A DNA stretch of 64,000 nt from Pseudomonas paralcaligenes (GCF_019655855.1 NZ_BPFX01000004.1:124001-188000); one strand, 5' to 3'; shown: positions 50,749-60,201, numbered from the stretch's first letter. Notes: generated by a model not told the origin, from the letters alone. Program-made: numbers and translations.

Positions 50749-52114
50749 GCCGCTGAAACTGGCCGTGGTCGGCCACACCAACGTCGGCAAGACCTCGCTG
50801 CTGCGCACCCTGCTGCGCGACGTCGGCTTCGGCGAAGTCTCGCACCGGCCCAGCACCACCCGCCACGTCGAGGGCGCGCGCCTGTCGGTGAGCGGCGAGG
50901 CCCTGCTGGAGCTGTACGACACCCCCGGCCTGGAAGACGCCATCGCCCTGCTCGACTACCTGGAGCGCCTCGAACGCCCCGGCGAACGCCTGGACGGCCC
51001 GGCCCGCACCGCCCGCTTCCTCGACACCGCCGAGGCGCGCCAGCGCTTCGAGCAGGAGGCCAAGGTGCTGCGCCAGCTGCTGGCCAGCGACGCCGGCCTG
51101 TACGTGATCGACGCCCGCGAGCCGGTGCTGGCCAAGTATCGCGACGAACTGGCGGTGCTGGCCGGCTGCGGCAAGCCGCTGCTGCCGGTGCTCAACTTCA
51201 GCGCCAGCGAACGCCAGCGCGAGGCCGAGTGGCGCGAGTCGCTGGCCCGCCTCGGCCTGCACGCCCTGGTGCGCTTCGACAGCGTGGCGCCGCCGCTGGA
51301 CGGCGAACGGCGCTTGTACGAGAGCCTGGCGCTGCTGGTGGAGCCGGCGCGGCCGCGGCTGGAACGGCTGATCGCCGACCACGAGGCGCAGGCCGAGGTG
51401 CGCCGCCAGGCCGGCGCCCGGCTGATCGCCGAACTGCTGATCGACTGCGCCGCCTGCCGCCGCAGCGTGGCCGCCCAGCCGCAGATCGAGCAGGGCGAGA
51501 TCGCCGCCCTGCACCAGGCCGTGCGCCAGCGCGAGCAGCGCTGCGTCGAGGCCCTGCTGCGGCTCTACGCCTTCCGCGAGGGCGACGCCCGCGCCGACGA
51601 GCTGCCGCTGCAGGAAGGCCGCTGGGGCGACGACCTGTTCAACCCGGAGACCCTGCGCCAGCTCGGCCTGCGCGTCGGCGGCGGGATGGCCGCCGGGGCC
51701 GCGGCCGGCGCCGGCGTCGACCTGCTGGTCGGCGGCCTCACCCTGGGCGCCGCCGCGCTGCTCGGCGCGCTCGCCGGCGGCGGGCTGCAGACCGCGCGCA
51801 ACTATGGTGACCGCCTGCTCGGCAAGCTCAAGGGCCAACGCGAACTGACGGTGGACGACAACGTGCTGCGCCTGCTCGCCCTGCGCCAGCGCCAGCTGCT
51901 GGCGGCCCTGGCCGCGCGTGGCCACGCGGCGACCACGGCGATCCGCCTGGACTCGCCGCAGGACGCAGCCTGGCGCCAGGGGTCCCTGCCGGAGCCGCTG
52001 AAGAAGGCCCGCGCCCACCCCGAGTGGTCGTCGCTCAACCAGAGGGCACGCCTGGAGCAGACCGAGCGCGACGAGCAGGTGGGGCGTCTGGCCACAGAAC
52101 TGTCAGCGCCGTGA
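50741..52114 (+). CDS. DUF3482 GTPase
   Basis: P-loop GTPase of 457 residues with an N-terminal TrmE-Era-type G domain (G1 GHTNVGKTSLLRTL, G2 region RPSTTRHVEG, G3 DTPGLED) and a C-terminal DUF3482 region. The expected G4 NKxD is replaced by VLNFSAS, so guanine recognition differs from classical GTPases. The C-terminal part has a glycine/alanine-rich hydrophobic hairpin (GGGMAAGAAAGAGVDLLVGG and LGAAALLGALAGGG), which may insert in the membrane. It is translationally coupled to the DUF2868 gene and overlaps the convergent EamA gene by 12 bp. Confidence 0.86.
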   Translation: MTRPLKLAVVGHTNVGKTSLLRTLLRDVGFGEVSHRPSTTRHVEGARLSVSGEALLELYDTPGLEDAIALLDYLERLERPGERLDGPARTARFLDTAEARQRFEQEAKVLRQLLASDAGLYVIDAREPVLAKYRDELAVLAGCGKPLLPVLNFSASERQREAEWRESLARLGLHALVRFDSVAPPLDGERRLYESLALLVEPARPRLERLIADHEAQAEVRRQAGARLIAELLIDCAACRRSVAAQPQIEQGEIAALHQAVRQREQRCVEALLRLYAFREGDARADELPLQEGRWGDDLFNPETLRQLGLRVGGGMAAGAAAGAGVDLLVGGLTLGAAALLGALAGGGLQTARNYGDRLLGKLKGQRELTVDDNVLRLLALRQRQLLAALAARGHAATTAIRLDSPQDAAWRQGSLPEPLKKARAHPEWSSLNQRARLEQTERDEQVGRLATELSAP

Positions 52115-52978
52115 CAGCCCGGTCCACATCGTCGCCGCCACGATCAGCAGGCCGCCGACCCAGGCCTGCAGGCTCAGTTGCTCGCTCAGCCAGAGCACCG
52201 CGAACAGCGCGCCGAACAGCGGCTCGCTGCCCATCAGCAGGCTGACCCGGGTCGGGCTGCTGCGGCCGAGCGCCCAGTTCTGCACGTAGAAGGCGAACAG
52301 GGTGGCGAACAGCACCAGGTACAGACTGCCCAGCCAGAACGCCGGCGCGCTCGGCAATGGCGGCAGGCCGCCGGGCAACAGGCTGCCGATGAGCAGGCAG
52401 CCGAACCCCACCACGCCCGTCTGCACTGCGGTGAAGGCCAGCGGCGGCACCTGGCTGTCGGCGGTCAGGCGGCGGATCAGGCACACGCCGAAGGCCCGCA
52501 CCAGGGCGGCGGCCAGCATCAGTGCGTCGCCCAGGCCGAAGTCCAGGTCCACCCCGCCACTGAGCAGCCAGGTGCCGAGCAGCGACAGCGCCACCGCCGG
52601 CAGCAAGCGTGCGGCCGGTCGCTGGCCGAGCAGCGCCCATTCGACGAAGGGGGTGAACACCACGCACAGGCTGATCAGGAAGGCCGCGTTGCTGGCACTG
52701 GTGTGGGCGACGCCGTAGGTCTCGCAGAGGAAGATCGCCAGCATCACCAGGCCGGACGGCAGCCCCGGACGCAGCGCGGCGCGGCCGGCGCCGCGCAGTT
52801 GCGGAGCGAGCAGCAGGAAGGTGATGCAGAAGCGCACGGCGAGGAAGCCGAGCACCGGATAGAAGTCCAGGGCCTGCTTGGCGACCCCGTAGCTGGTGCC
52901 CCAGACCAGCGCCACCAGCAACAGGAGCAGGTCGCTGGTGTGGATCAGGCGGATGCGGCTGGCGGTCAGGGTAGTCAT
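52103..52978 (-). CDS. EamA-family (DMT) transporter
   Basis: Drug/metabolite transporter of 291 residues with ten TM segments in two EamA repeats (LLLLLVALVWGTSYGVAKQA in the first; VLFATLFAFYVQNWALGRSS and LLMGSEPLFGALFAVLWLSE in the second). Substrates of this family range from amino acids to toxic compounds and cannot be deduced. The start is ATG 52978. It is divergent from a LysR regulator, a typical local-control pair, over an 88-bp intergenic region that contains a TGATAATCCAATCAT half-palindromic stretch near 53030. Confidence 0.88.
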   Translation of the reverse strand: MTTLTASRIRLIHTSDLLLLLVALVWGTSYGVAKQALDFYPVLGFLAVRFCITFLLLAPQLRGAGRAALRPGLPSGLVMLAIFLCETYGVAHTSASNAAFLISLCVVFTPFVEWALLGQRPAARLLPAVALSLLGTWLLSGGVDLDFGLGDALMLAAALVRAFGVCLIRRLTADSQVPPLAFTAVQTGVVGFGCLLIGSLLPGGLPPLPSAPAFWLGSLYLVLFATLFAFYVQNWALGRSSPTRVSLLMGSEPLFGALFAVLWLSEQLSLQAWVGGLLIVAATMWTGLSRR

Positions 52979-53066
52979 GGCGGAACACTCGGGAAACGGA
53001 CCCGGCGATTGTCCATTGCCACCCTCAGCGTGATAATCCAATCATTCCGTACAAGACCTGTTCCCT

Positions 53067-53969
53067 ATGAGCATGAATCATCTGCTGCCACTGATGGCCG
53101 GCTTCGTGCGCGTGGTGGAGTGCGGCAGCTTCTCCGCCGCCGCCCGCCAGTCGAACACCAGCGCCTCGGCCCTGAGCCGGCAGGTCGCCCAGCTGGAGGC
53201 GGCCCTCGGCCTGCGCCTGCTGGAGCGCACCACCCGGCGGCTGCGCCTGTCCGAGGCTGGCGCCGAGGTGTTCGAGCGCTGCCGGGAAATGCTCGCGGCG
53301 GCCCAGGCGGCCGTGGCGGTGGGCGAGCGGCTGATGAGCCACCCGCGCGGGCCGGTGCGCCTGTCGGTGCCCAAGGCGTTCGGCAAGTACCTGATCGCCC
53401 CGCTGTTGGCGGACTTCCTCGCCCGCTACCCGGAGGTAGATGTCAGCCTCGACCTCAGCGACCGCAGCCCGGACCCGATCGCCGAGCCGTTCGACCTGGT
53501 GGTGTGCATCACCGACCAGCCGCCGCCGCACCTGGCCGGACGGCCGCTGTGCGAGGTGCGCCAGCTGCTGTGCGCCAGCCCCGACTACCTGGCGCGCCAC
53601 GGCACGCCGCAGCACCCGCAGGAGCTGGTGCGGCACGCGTGCCTGTATCTGGACGAGCACCCGGACGACCGCCGCTGGCATTTCAGCGACGGCATCGAGC
53701 AATGCGTGGTGACGGTGCAGGGCCGGCTGGCCAGCAACCACAGCGAGGTGCGCCTGAACGGCGCGCTGAACCACCTGGGCATCGCCTGCCTGCCGAGCTT
53801 CACCGCCGCCGCGGCGCTGGCCGAAGGGCGCCTGGCGCAGGTGCTGGCGAACTGGCGCTACACCGGCTCCTACCAGGGCACCGCCTGGGTGCTCTACCCG
53901 CCCAACCGCCACCTGCCGCCGAAGCTGCGGGTGCTGATCGACCACCTGGCGGCGGGGCTGGCCGGCTGA
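53067..53969 (+). CDS. LysR-family regulator
   Basis: LysR-type transcriptional regulator of 300 residues. The N-terminal winged helix-turn-helix is SFSAAARQSNTSASALSRQV, followed by the linker helix (RLRLSEAGAEVFERC) and a substrate-binding-type effector domain (VRLSVPKAFGKYLIAPLLAD). Its features resemble the large group of LysR proteins near DMT exporters. It likely controls the divergent EamA transporter. Confidence 0.92.
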   Translation: MSMNHLLPLMAGFVRVVECGSFSAAARQSNTSASALSRQVAQLEAALGLRLLERTTRRLRLSEAGAEVFERCREMLAAAQAAVAVGERLMSHPRGPVRLSVPKAFGKYLIAPLLADFLARYPEVDVSLDLSDRSPDPIAEPFDLVVCITDQPPPHLAGRPLCEVRQLLCASPDYLARHGTPQHPQELVRHACLYLDEHPDDRRWHFSDGIEQCVVTVQGRLASNHSEVRLNGALNHLGIACLPSFTAAAALAEGRLAQVLANWRYTGSYQGTAWVLYPPNRHLPPKLRVLIDHLAAGLAG

Positions 53970-54012
53970 TCGTGCGGCCCTCGGTCCATCCTGTCAGGGG
54001 ATCATGGAACGC

Positions 54013-54285
54013 TCATGGAGCGGCCGCGGCCGCCTCCACGGGCGTTGCCGCGGCGGCAGGTGCAACTGACGGGGTCGCAGTGTCAGAAGGCGGGGCCGCC
54101 TGGGCTTGCGGGGCCTCCTGTGGCGGCCTGCCGTAAGGGCTGACGTAAACCAGCACGACCAGCGCCACCAGGAATATCCAGCGGGGCCACGGCTCGCCGC
54201 CCGTATACCTGGCAAGCAGGCCCGGCTTGATCAGGCAGGCCAGCACCGCCACCAGAAGGACGTTGAACAGGATCATGGTCGTCAT
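54013..54285 (-). CDS. Small membrane protein with Ala/Pro-rich tail
   Basis: Hypothetical protein of 90 residues. Two TM segments (about residues 3-20, MILFNVLLVAVLACLIKPG, and 35-50, WIFLVALVVLVYVSP) are followed by a 40-residue Ala/Pro/Gln-rich low-complexity tail. It lies 32 bp downstream of thyA on the same strand, so it is probably cotranscribed. I recognise no family. The real start is ATG 54285. Confidence 0.65.
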   Translation of the reverse strand: MTTMILFNVLLVAVLACLIKPGLLARYTGGEPWPRWIFLVALVVLVYVSPYGRPPQEAPQAQAAPPSDTATPSVAPAAAATPVEAAAAAP

Positions 54286-54317
54286 GGCGAACCCCTGGCC
54301 TGGTCGCGACCGGCGCC

Positions 54318-55112
54318 CTAGACGGCGACCGGCGCGGCGATGTGCGGGTGGGCCTGGTAGTTCTGCAGCTCGAAGTCCTCGAAGCGGAAGGCGAACAGGT
54401 CCTTCACCTCGGCGTTGAGCTTCATGGTCGGCAGCGGCAGCGGCTCGCGGGTGAGCTGCAGGTCGGCCTGCTCCAGGTGGTTGGCGTACAGGTGGCAGTC
54501 GCCGCCGGTCCAGACGAAGTCGCCCGGCTGCAGGTCGCAGACCTGGGCGATCATCAGGGTCAGCAGGGCGTAGCTGGCGATGTTGAAGGGCACGCCGAGG
54601 AAGATGTCGGCCGAGCGCTGGTACAGCTGGCAGCTCAACTTGCCATCGGCGACGTAGAACTGGAACAGGGCGTGGCACGGCGGCAGGGCCATCTCGTCGA
54701 CCAGCGCCGGGTTCCAGGCGGAGACGATCAGCCGGCGCGAGTCCGGGTTCTTCCTGATCATCTCCACCAGCTTGGAAATCTGGTCGATCGACTCGCCGTC
54801 CGGCGCCGGCCAGCTACGCCACTGGTAGCCGTACACCGGACCGAGGTCGCCGTTCTCGTCGGCCCACTCGTCCCAGATGCGCACGCCGTTTTCCTTCAGG
54901 TAGCGGATGTTGGTGTCGCCCTGCAGGAACCACAGCAACTCGTGGACGATGGATTTCAGGTGGCACTTCTTGGTGGTCACCAGGGGGAAGCCGTCGGCCA
55001 GGTCGAAGCGCATCTGGTGGCCGAACACGCTGTAGGTGCCGGTGCCGGTGCGGTCGCTCTTGAAGGTGCCGGTCTCGCGCACCCGGCGCATCAGGTCGAG
55101 GTACTGTTTCAT
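54318..55112 (-). CDS. thyA: Thymidylate synthase
   Basis: Makes dTMP from dUMP with methylenetetrahydrofolate. It has 264 residues, the same length as E. coli ThyA. The nucleophile is Cys146 in [12 protein letters not shown]; other motifs are [26 protein letters not shown] and [13 protein letters not shown]. The C-terminus ends PHIAAPVAV. It lies downstream of lgt, separated by hairpin element C. Confidence 0.97.
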   Translation of the reverse strand: MKQYLDLMRRVRETGTFKSDRTGTGTYSVFGHQMRFDLADGFPLVTTKKCHLKSIVHELLWFLQGDTNIRYLKENGVRIWDEWADENGDLGPVYGYQWRSWPAPDGESIDQISKLVEMIRKNPDSRRLIVSAWNPALVDEMALPPCHALFQFYVADGKLSCQLYQRSADIFLGVPFNIASYALLTLMIAQVCDLQPGDFVWTGGDCHLYANHLEQADLQLTREPLPLPTMKLNAEVKDLFAFRFEDFELQNYQAHPHIAAPVAV

Positions 55113-55145
55113 CTCAGCTCCAGTGAAAAAAGCATTCCCAAGAAC

Positions 55146-55253
55146 GTCGCGAGCGAAGGTCGGGCAAGGCGGATGCGGGCGAAAAAGCGCAGTTTACTCA
55201 AGTAAATGAGCATTTTGAGCGCGCATCCAACGCAGCCCGACCGAGCGCAGCAG
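55146..55253 (-). repeat. Long hairpin element, copy C
   Basis: Directly abuts the lgt stop codon. On the plus strand: CGTCGCGAGCGAAGGTCGGG, arm GGATGCG (55171), core GTTTAC-TCAA-GTAAATGAGCAT, arm CGCATCC (about 55222), then GCAGCCCGACCGAGCGCAGC. GTCGGGC/GCCCGAC and GGATGCG/CGCATCC pair, unrelated to the arms of the other copies. Confidence 0.78.
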
Positions 55254-56042
55254 TTATTGGGCGGCTTGGCGACGGTAGGCCCAGACCATCAGGCCGGCAC
55301 CGGCGAGAATCATCGGCACGCACAGCACCTGGCCCATGGTCAGCCAGCCGAAGGCCAGGTAGCCGAGCTGGGCGTCCGGCACGCGGACGAACTCGACGAT
55401 GAAGCGGAACACCCCATAGCAGATCGCGAACAGGCCGGACACCGCCATGGTCGGGCGCGGCTTGCGCGAGTAGACCCAGAGGATGGCGAACAGCGCCACA
55501 CCCTCCAGGGCGAACTGGTACAGCTGCGACGGGTGGCGCGGGTCCGGCCCGCCGTTGGGGAAGACCATGGCCCAGGGCACGTCGGTGACCTTGCCCCACA
55601 GCTCGGCGTTGATGAAGTTGCCGATGCGCCCGGCGCCCAGGCCGATGGGCACCAGCGGGGCGATGAAATCCATCAGCTCGAAGAAGCTCTTGCCGTTGCG
55701 CCGGCCGAACCACCAGGTGGCCAGCATCACGCCGATCAGGCCGCCATGGAAGGACATGCCGCCCTCCCACACCCGGAGAATCTTCAGCGGGTCGGCCAGG
55801 TAGGCCGGCAGGTCGTAGAACAGGGCGTAGCCCAGGCGGCCGCCGAGGATCACGCCCATCGCCACCCAGAACACCAGGTCGGAGAGCTTCTCCTTGGTCC
55901 AGGCGGGGTCGAAGTCCTTCAGCCGGCGACTGGCGAGGAACCAGGCGCCGCCGATGCCGACCAGGTACATCAGGCCGTACCAGTGGATCTTCAGCGGACC
56001 CAGGGCGATGGCCACCGGGTCGATCTGCGGGTAGGTCAGCAT
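55254..56042 (-). CDS. lgt: Prolipoprotein diacylglyceryl transferase
   Basis: First enzyme of bacterial lipoprotein modification, moving diacylglyceryl from phosphatidylglycerol to the lipobox Cys. It has 262 residues and seven TM segments. Signature parts: [28 protein letters not shown] (essential His) and the Lgt signature [14 protein letters not shown]. It starts nine bases after the TSUP stop and is followed by hairpin element C and thyA, the conserved lgt-thyA order. Confidence 0.96.
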   Translation of the reverse strand: MLTYPQIDPVAIALGPLKIHWYGLMYLVGIGGAWFLASRRLKDFDPAWTKEKLSDLVFWVAMGVILGGRLGYALFYDLPAYLADPLKILRVWEGGMSFHGGLIGVMLATWWFGRRNGKSFFELMDFIAPLVPIGLGAGRIGNFINAELWGKVTDVPWAMVFPNGGPDPRHPSQLYQFALEGVALFAILWVYSRKPRPTMAVSGLFAICYGVFRFIVEFVRVPDAQLGYLAFGWLTMGQVLCVPMILAGAGLMVWAYRRQAAQ

Positions 56043-56051
56043 TGCGACTCC

Positions 56052-56834
56052 TTAGATGAGGAAGCTCGTGCCCACGCAGAGCAGCAGCAGGGCGAACAGA
56101 CGTTTGAGCACCAGCGCCGGCAGGCGGTGTGCCAGGCGCGCGCCAAAGCGGGCGAAGAACATGCTGGTGATGGCGATGCCGGCCACCGCCGGCAGGTACA
56201 CGTAGCCCAGGCTCCACGGCGGCAGGTGGGTCTCGTTCCAGCCAAGCGCCATGAAGCTCAGGGCGCTGGCCACGGCGATGGGCAGGCCGCAGGCCGAGGA
56301 GGTCGCCACCGCCTGCTGCATGGGCACGCTGCGCCAGGTCAGGAAGGGCACGGTCAGCGAGCCGCCGCCGATGCCGAAGATCGCCGAGGCCCAGCCGATC
56401 ACCGCGCCCGCCGAGGTCAGCCCGGGCTTGCCCGGCACCGCGCGGCTGGCCCTGGGCTTCAGCCCCAGGCCCATCTGGATGGCGATGACGATGGCGAACA
56501 CGCCGATGATCTTCTGCAGCATCGGGCCCTGGATGGCCGCCGCGGTGACCGAGCCGAGCGCGGCGCCGAGCAGGATGCCCAGGCTCATCCAGGCGAACAC
56601 CGGCCACAGCACGGCGCCCTTGCGCTGGTGCTCCAGCACCGAGTTGATCGAGGTGAAGATGATGGTGGCCAGCGAGGTGCCCACGGCCAGGTGGGTCAGC
56701 ACCGAGGGATCGAAGCCCTGGGCGGTGAAGCTGAAGACCAGCACCGGGACGATGATGATGCCGCCACCCACGCCGAACAGTCCGGCCAGTACCCCGGCCG
56801 CCGCGCCCAACACCAGATAGAGCAGGAATTCCAT
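56052..56834 (-). CDS. TSUP-family sulfite/sulfonate exporter-type protein
   Basis: Membrane protein of 260 residues of the TauE/SafE (TSUP) family with about eight TM segments and two internal repeats: LGAAAGVLAGLFGVGGGIII in the first and SAIFGIGGGSLTVPFL in the second. Members move sulfite, sulfoacetate or other small anions; the substrate is not evident here. The start is ATG 56834. First gene of a likely TSUP-lgt-thyA unit. Confidence 0.9.
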   Translation of the reverse strand: MEFLLYLVLGAAAGVLAGLFGVGGGIIIVPVLVFSFTAQGFDPSVLTHLAVGTSLATIIFTSINSVLEHQRKGAVLWPVFAWMSLGILLGAALGSVTAAAIQGPMLQKIIGVFAIVIAIQMGLGLKPRASRAVPGKPGLTSAGAVIGWASAIFGIGGGSLTVPFLTWRSVPMQQAVATSSACGLPIAVASALSFMALGWNETHLPPWSLGYVYLPAVAGIAITSMFFARFGARLAHRLPALVLKRLFALLLLCVGTSFLI

Positions 56835-56941
56835 GGAGCCCCCCGAAATCGAAGCGGCATGGTAACGGAAGGCGCTCCCGGCCTCCACTTGGCGCGACGG
56901 ATGCAGTAGGCTCGGTCCCACCCTACACAGGACCACCTACC

Positions 56942-57694
56942 ATGTGCCTGATCGTCTTCGCCTGGCGCCCCGGCCACCCGCTACCGCTGGTGCTGGCCGC
57001 CAACCGTGACGAGTTCTACGACCGCGCCGCCACGCCGCTGGGCGAGTGGGCCGACATCCCCGGCCTGTACGCCGGGCGCGACCTGCAGGCCGGCGGCACC
57101 TGGCTGGGGATGACGAGCAAGGGTCGCTTCGCCGCCCTGACCAACATCCGCGACCCGCGCCAGCCACGCGGCGCCCGTTCGCGCGGCGAGCTGCCGCTGG
57201 ACTACCTGCGCGGCGAGGTATCGGCGCCGGCGTTCCTGGCCGAACTGGCGCTGCGGGTGGACGAGTACAGCGGCTTCAACCTGCTGCTCGGCGACCGTCA
57301 CGCGCTGTACTACTTCAATTCCGAGGAAGGCGAGATCCGTCGTCTGCTGCCCGGACTCTACGGGTTGTCCAACGCGGGGCTGGACACGCCCTGGCCCAAG
57401 GTGCTGCGCGCCACCGCGGCGCTCGCCGCGACCCTGGACGACCCGCGACCGGAGCGCCTGCTGGACCTGCTCGGCGACCGCCAGCAACCGCCCCGGGTCC
57501 TGCTGCCGGACACCGGCGTCGGGCTGGACTGGGAGATGCTGCTGGCCACGGTGTTCATCGTCGGCCCCGGCTACGGCACCCGGGCCAGCACCGCGCTGTT
57601 GATGGCCGGCGACGGCGGCGTGCGCCTGGTGGAGCGCAGCTTCGGCGACGAGGGCCGGGCCATCGGCGAAGCGGACCTGCGCTTCGACACCTGA
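56942..57694 (+). CDS. NRDE (TANGO2-like) family protein
   Basis: Protein of 250 residues with an N-terminal Cys2 (MCLIVFAWR) and the family signature AANRDEFYDRAATPL. The fold is predicted to be Ntn-hydrolase-like, with Cys2 as the candidate nucleophile after Met removal. Eukaryotic TANGO2 has been linked to heme and lipid handling; the bacterial function is unsettled. It is divergent from TSUP and nearly abuts the convergent DUF6436 gene. Confidence 0.88.
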   Translation: MCLIVFAWRPGHPLPLVLAANRDEFYDRAATPLGEWADIPGLYAGRDLQAGGTWLGMTSKGRFAALTNIRDPRQPRGARSRGELPLDYLRGEVSAPAFLAELALRVDEYSGFNLLLGDRHALYYFNSEEGEIRRLLPGLYGLSNAGLDTPWPKVLRATAALAATLDDPRPERLLDLLGDRQQPPRVLLPDTGVGLDWEMLLATVFIVGPGYGTRASTALLMAGDGGVRLVERSFGDEGRAIGEADLRFDT

Positions 57695-57698
57695 CCGG

Positions 57699-58265
57699 TC
57701 AATCCTGCCAGTCGCAGAAGCAGCCCACCGCCAGGTTGCTGTCGGCGCGCACCGGCCTGCCGGCCACCAGCGCTTCGAGGATCGGCTCGATGAAACTGTT
57801 GCTGGACGTGCACAGCGCGCCCTCGCTGTAGGGGCCGAAGTAGGCCAGGCGGCCCTCCCGGTCCCAGATCGCCACCGCCGGGCTGGCCGGCAGGCCCTCG
57901 CTGCCCGGCAGCGCCTCCAGTGGCTGCAGCGCCTGCAGGTTGCCCGGCAGGCGGCCGTGGCTGCCGGCCTTCTGTACCGCGTAGAACTGCACGCCGCGCG
58001 GCGCGTAGACCTGCACCAGCTCGCCGAGGTGTTGCTGGTTGCCGACGTTGCACGGGCAGCCCGGGTCCCAGAAATGCACCAGGCGGATCGCCCCCGGCCC
58101 GGCCAGCTCGGCCGGCAGGCGCAGCTCGGCGCCCGAGAACAGCTCGGTGCGCGGCTCGAACGGGCGGATGTAGCGCGTCTGGAACCACCACAGGGCGGTC
58201 GCCATGGCGGCCAGCCAGAGGATGACGACCAGGCTGACGAGAAAGGTCTTGCGGCGGACGGGCAT
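57699..58265 (-). CDS. Membrane-anchored thioredoxin-like protein (DUF6436-type)
   Basis: Protein of 188 residues with an N-terminal TM anchor (about residues 8-27) and a periplasmic domain. The HFWDPGCPCNVGNQQHL segment (Cys70-Pro-Cys72) sits where thioredoxins carry CxxC, and the C-terminus has another pair, VGCFCDWQD. The CPC spacing is unusual, so redox activity is uncertain; a copper or thiol-related role is possible. The start is ATG 58265; the longer upstream frame is not coding. Confidence 0.75.
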   Translation of the reverse strand: MPVRRKTFLVSLVVILWLAAMATALWWFQTRYIRPFEPRTELFSGAELRLPAELAGPGAIRLVHFWDPGCPCNVGNQQHLGELVQVYAPRGVQFYAVQKAGSHGRLPGNLQALQPLEALPGSEGLPASPAVAIWDREGRLAYFGPYSEGALCTSSNSFIEPILEALVAGRPVRADSNLAVGCFCDWQD

Positions 58266-58355
58266 GATCGTGGGCACGGGGAAACGGGCGCCTAGCTTGC
58301 CACGCCGCGCCTGACAGCTGAATATCGGCGCTCTGCCCGCCGCTCGCCGAACGCC

Positions 58356-59315
58356 ATGACCGCCATGCCCCAGCCCCTGCCAGAGCCCTTCCAGCCCGCG
58401 CGCCTGCGCGCCGACCTGCGACCCTTGGCCGCGGCCCTGCCCATGGATGCCGAAGCGCTGGCCTACCAGCGCTACTACGGCCTGGACCTGCCGCAGCACG
58501 CCGGCATGCGCAGCCGTCTGGGGCGCTTCCAGTGCGACGGCCTCGACCTGGTGGCCCAGCTGTGGCTACCGCCGGAGCCCCGGGCGACCCTGATCCTGCT
58601 GCACGGCTACTACGACCACATGGGCCTGTACCGCCACGTGGTGGACTGGGCGCTGGGGCAGAACCTCGCGGTGCTGGCCTGCGACCTGCCCGGCCACGGC
58701 CTGTCCGCCGGCGCGCGGGCCAGCATCGACGACTTCGCCGCCTACCAGCGCACCCTGCAGTGCCTGTTCGCCGAGGCCGCCGGCCTCGACCTGCCGCAAC
58801 CCTGGCACCTGTGCGGGCAGAGCACCGGTGGCGCCATCCTGATCGACTTCCTGCTGCTCGGCGAATCCCGCCCGGAGCCCGGCGCCACCATCCTCCTGGC
58901 GCCGCTGGTGCGGCCGCGGGCCTGGGGCCTGTCGAAGATCAGCTACCACCTGATCGGCCCGTTCCGCAGCGAGATTCCCCGGCGCTTCTCGGAGAACTCC
59001 GGCGACGCCGAATTCCTCGACTTCCTGCGCCACCGCGACCCGCTGCAGCCGCGCCACCTGCCGACCGCCTGGGTCGGCGCCCTGGCCAGATGGATTCCGC
59101 GCATCGAACGGGCCGCGCCCCGGCCGTTGCGCCCGCTGGTGGTGCAGGGCGAGGCGGACATGACGGTGGACTGGCGGCGCAACCTGCGGGTGCTGCAGGC
59201 CAAGTTCGACCGGCCGGAAATCCTGCGCATCCCCGGCGCCCGCCATCATCTGGTCAACGAGAGCGAAGGCATCCGCCGCGAATACTTCGACTTCCTCGGC
59301 GAACGGCTGCGCTAG
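58356..59315 (+). CDS. Alpha/beta hydrolase (monoglyceride-lipase-like)
   Basis: Serine hydrolase of 319 residues of the lysophospholipase/monoacylglycerol lipase type. HGYYDHMGLYRHVVDWAL is the oxyanion region, nucleophile elbow GQSTGGAILIDFLLL, acid in VQGEADMTVDW and His in PGARHHLVNE. There is no signal peptide, so it is cytoplasmic. It is followed by a palindromic repeat and is convergent with the DUF2059 gene. Confidence 0.86.
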   Translation: MTAMPQPLPEPFQPARLRADLRPLAAALPMDAEALAYQRYYGLDLPQHAGMRSRLGRFQCDGLDLVAQLWLPPEPRATLILLHGYYDHMGLYRHVVDWALGQNLAVLACDLPGHGLSAGARASIDDFAAYQRTLQCLFAEAAGLDLPQPWHLCGQSTGGAILIDFLLLGESRPEPGATILLAPLVRPRAWGLSKISYHLIGPFRSEIPRRFSENSGDAEFLDFLRHRDPLQPRHLPTAWVGALARWIPRIERAAPRPLRPLVVQGEADMTVDWRRNLRVLQAKFDRPEILRIPGARHHLVNESEGIRREYFDFLGERLR

Positions 59316-59321
59316 AACCCC

Positions 59322-59380
59322 GTAGCCCGGGTGCCATCCGGGCCCCAGGCAACTCCCGCCCCGGATCGCATGCGGGCTAC
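59322..59380. repeat. GTAGCCCGG-type palindromic repeat
   Basis: GTAGCCCGGGTGCCATCCGG at the left and CCCCGGATCGCATGCGGGCTAC-like right arm. It lies between convergent genes and ends one base before the DUF2059 stop. Confidence 0.75.
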
Positions 59381-59381
59381 A

Positions 59382-60137
59382 TCAGATGCCCTGCGGCTGG
59401 CCGGCCTGGCCGTTCGCCGCCAGGCCGGCCCGCAGGGCGGCCACGGCGGCCTGGTAGTAGGCCTTGCCGCCGGGGGACTGGGCGAAGGCCACGAACTCGT
59501 CCAGCTCCGGGTCGGACAGGTTGCGGTAGACGTGCAGCAGGGTGTTGTCGATGTCGCCCTCGATCTGCTGCATCAGGCGCTCGCGCTGGCTCTGCACCAG
59601 CATCTGCGTCTGGTCGCCGCCGAACAGCCCCGGCACCATCGAACTCAGGCTGTCGGCCGCGACCCCGGCCAGGGCCAGGCTGACCTCGGCGGCGGCCTCG
59701 GTGGCCGGCAGCTCGCGGGCCAGGTGGCGGATCAGCAGGCGGCGGGTGGCATCGGCCTCCACCGCCGGCAGGCCGTTGGCGTGGGCCGCCAGCTGTTCGC
59801 GGGACGTGGCGAGGGTCTCGGCAGCGACGATGCGCCGGCCCAGCGCGGATTCGAAGAACTGCAGCGCCGGCTGCGGGTCCGCCAGCTCCGTGCGCAAGGT
59901 GGCCAGGGCGCGCTGGTCCATCCCGGTCGGCTCGAAGCGGCGGTTGCTGTTGTGCACCAGGGCCTGGAACACCGCCGGCGGCAGGCTGGCCTGGTAGCGT
60001 TGCTGGGCGGCCTTGAGGGCGTCGCCGAAGTGGGCGCGCTGGTCCGGCCAGCCGGCGCTCTGGTAGAGCCTGGCGTAGTCGTCGGCGGAAACGGCGAAGC
60101 TGCACAGCAGCATGAACAGAGCGAAAACGGCGCGCAT
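59382..60137 (-). CDS. DUF2059 periplasmic protein
   Basis: Protein of 251 residues with a signal peptide (residues 1-18, MRAVFALFMLLCSFAVSA). The C-terminal part (YRNLSDPELDEFVAFAQSPG) is the DUF2059 fingerprint, a helical repeat with unknown role. The start has AGGAG at the right distance before ATG 60137. It is divergent from the 2OG oxygenase gene, with 64 bp between the starts. Confidence 0.82.
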   Translation of the reverse strand: MRAVFALFMLLCSFAVSADDYARLYQSAGWPDQRAHFGDALKAAQQRYQASLPPAVFQALVHNSNRRFEPTGMDQRALATLRTELADPQPALQFFESALGRRIVAAETLATSREQLAAHANGLPAVEADATRRLLIRHLARELPATEAAAEVSLALAGVAADSLSSMVPGLFGGDQTQMLVQSQRERLMQQIEGDIDNTLLHVYRNLSDPELDEFVAFAQSPGGKAYYQAAVAALRAGLAANGQAGQPQGI

Positions 60138-60201
60138 GAAGAACTCCTGTCTGGCGGCGGCTATTGTAGGGGGCCGCAGGCGGCGCTGGTAGAATCGGCG
60201 C

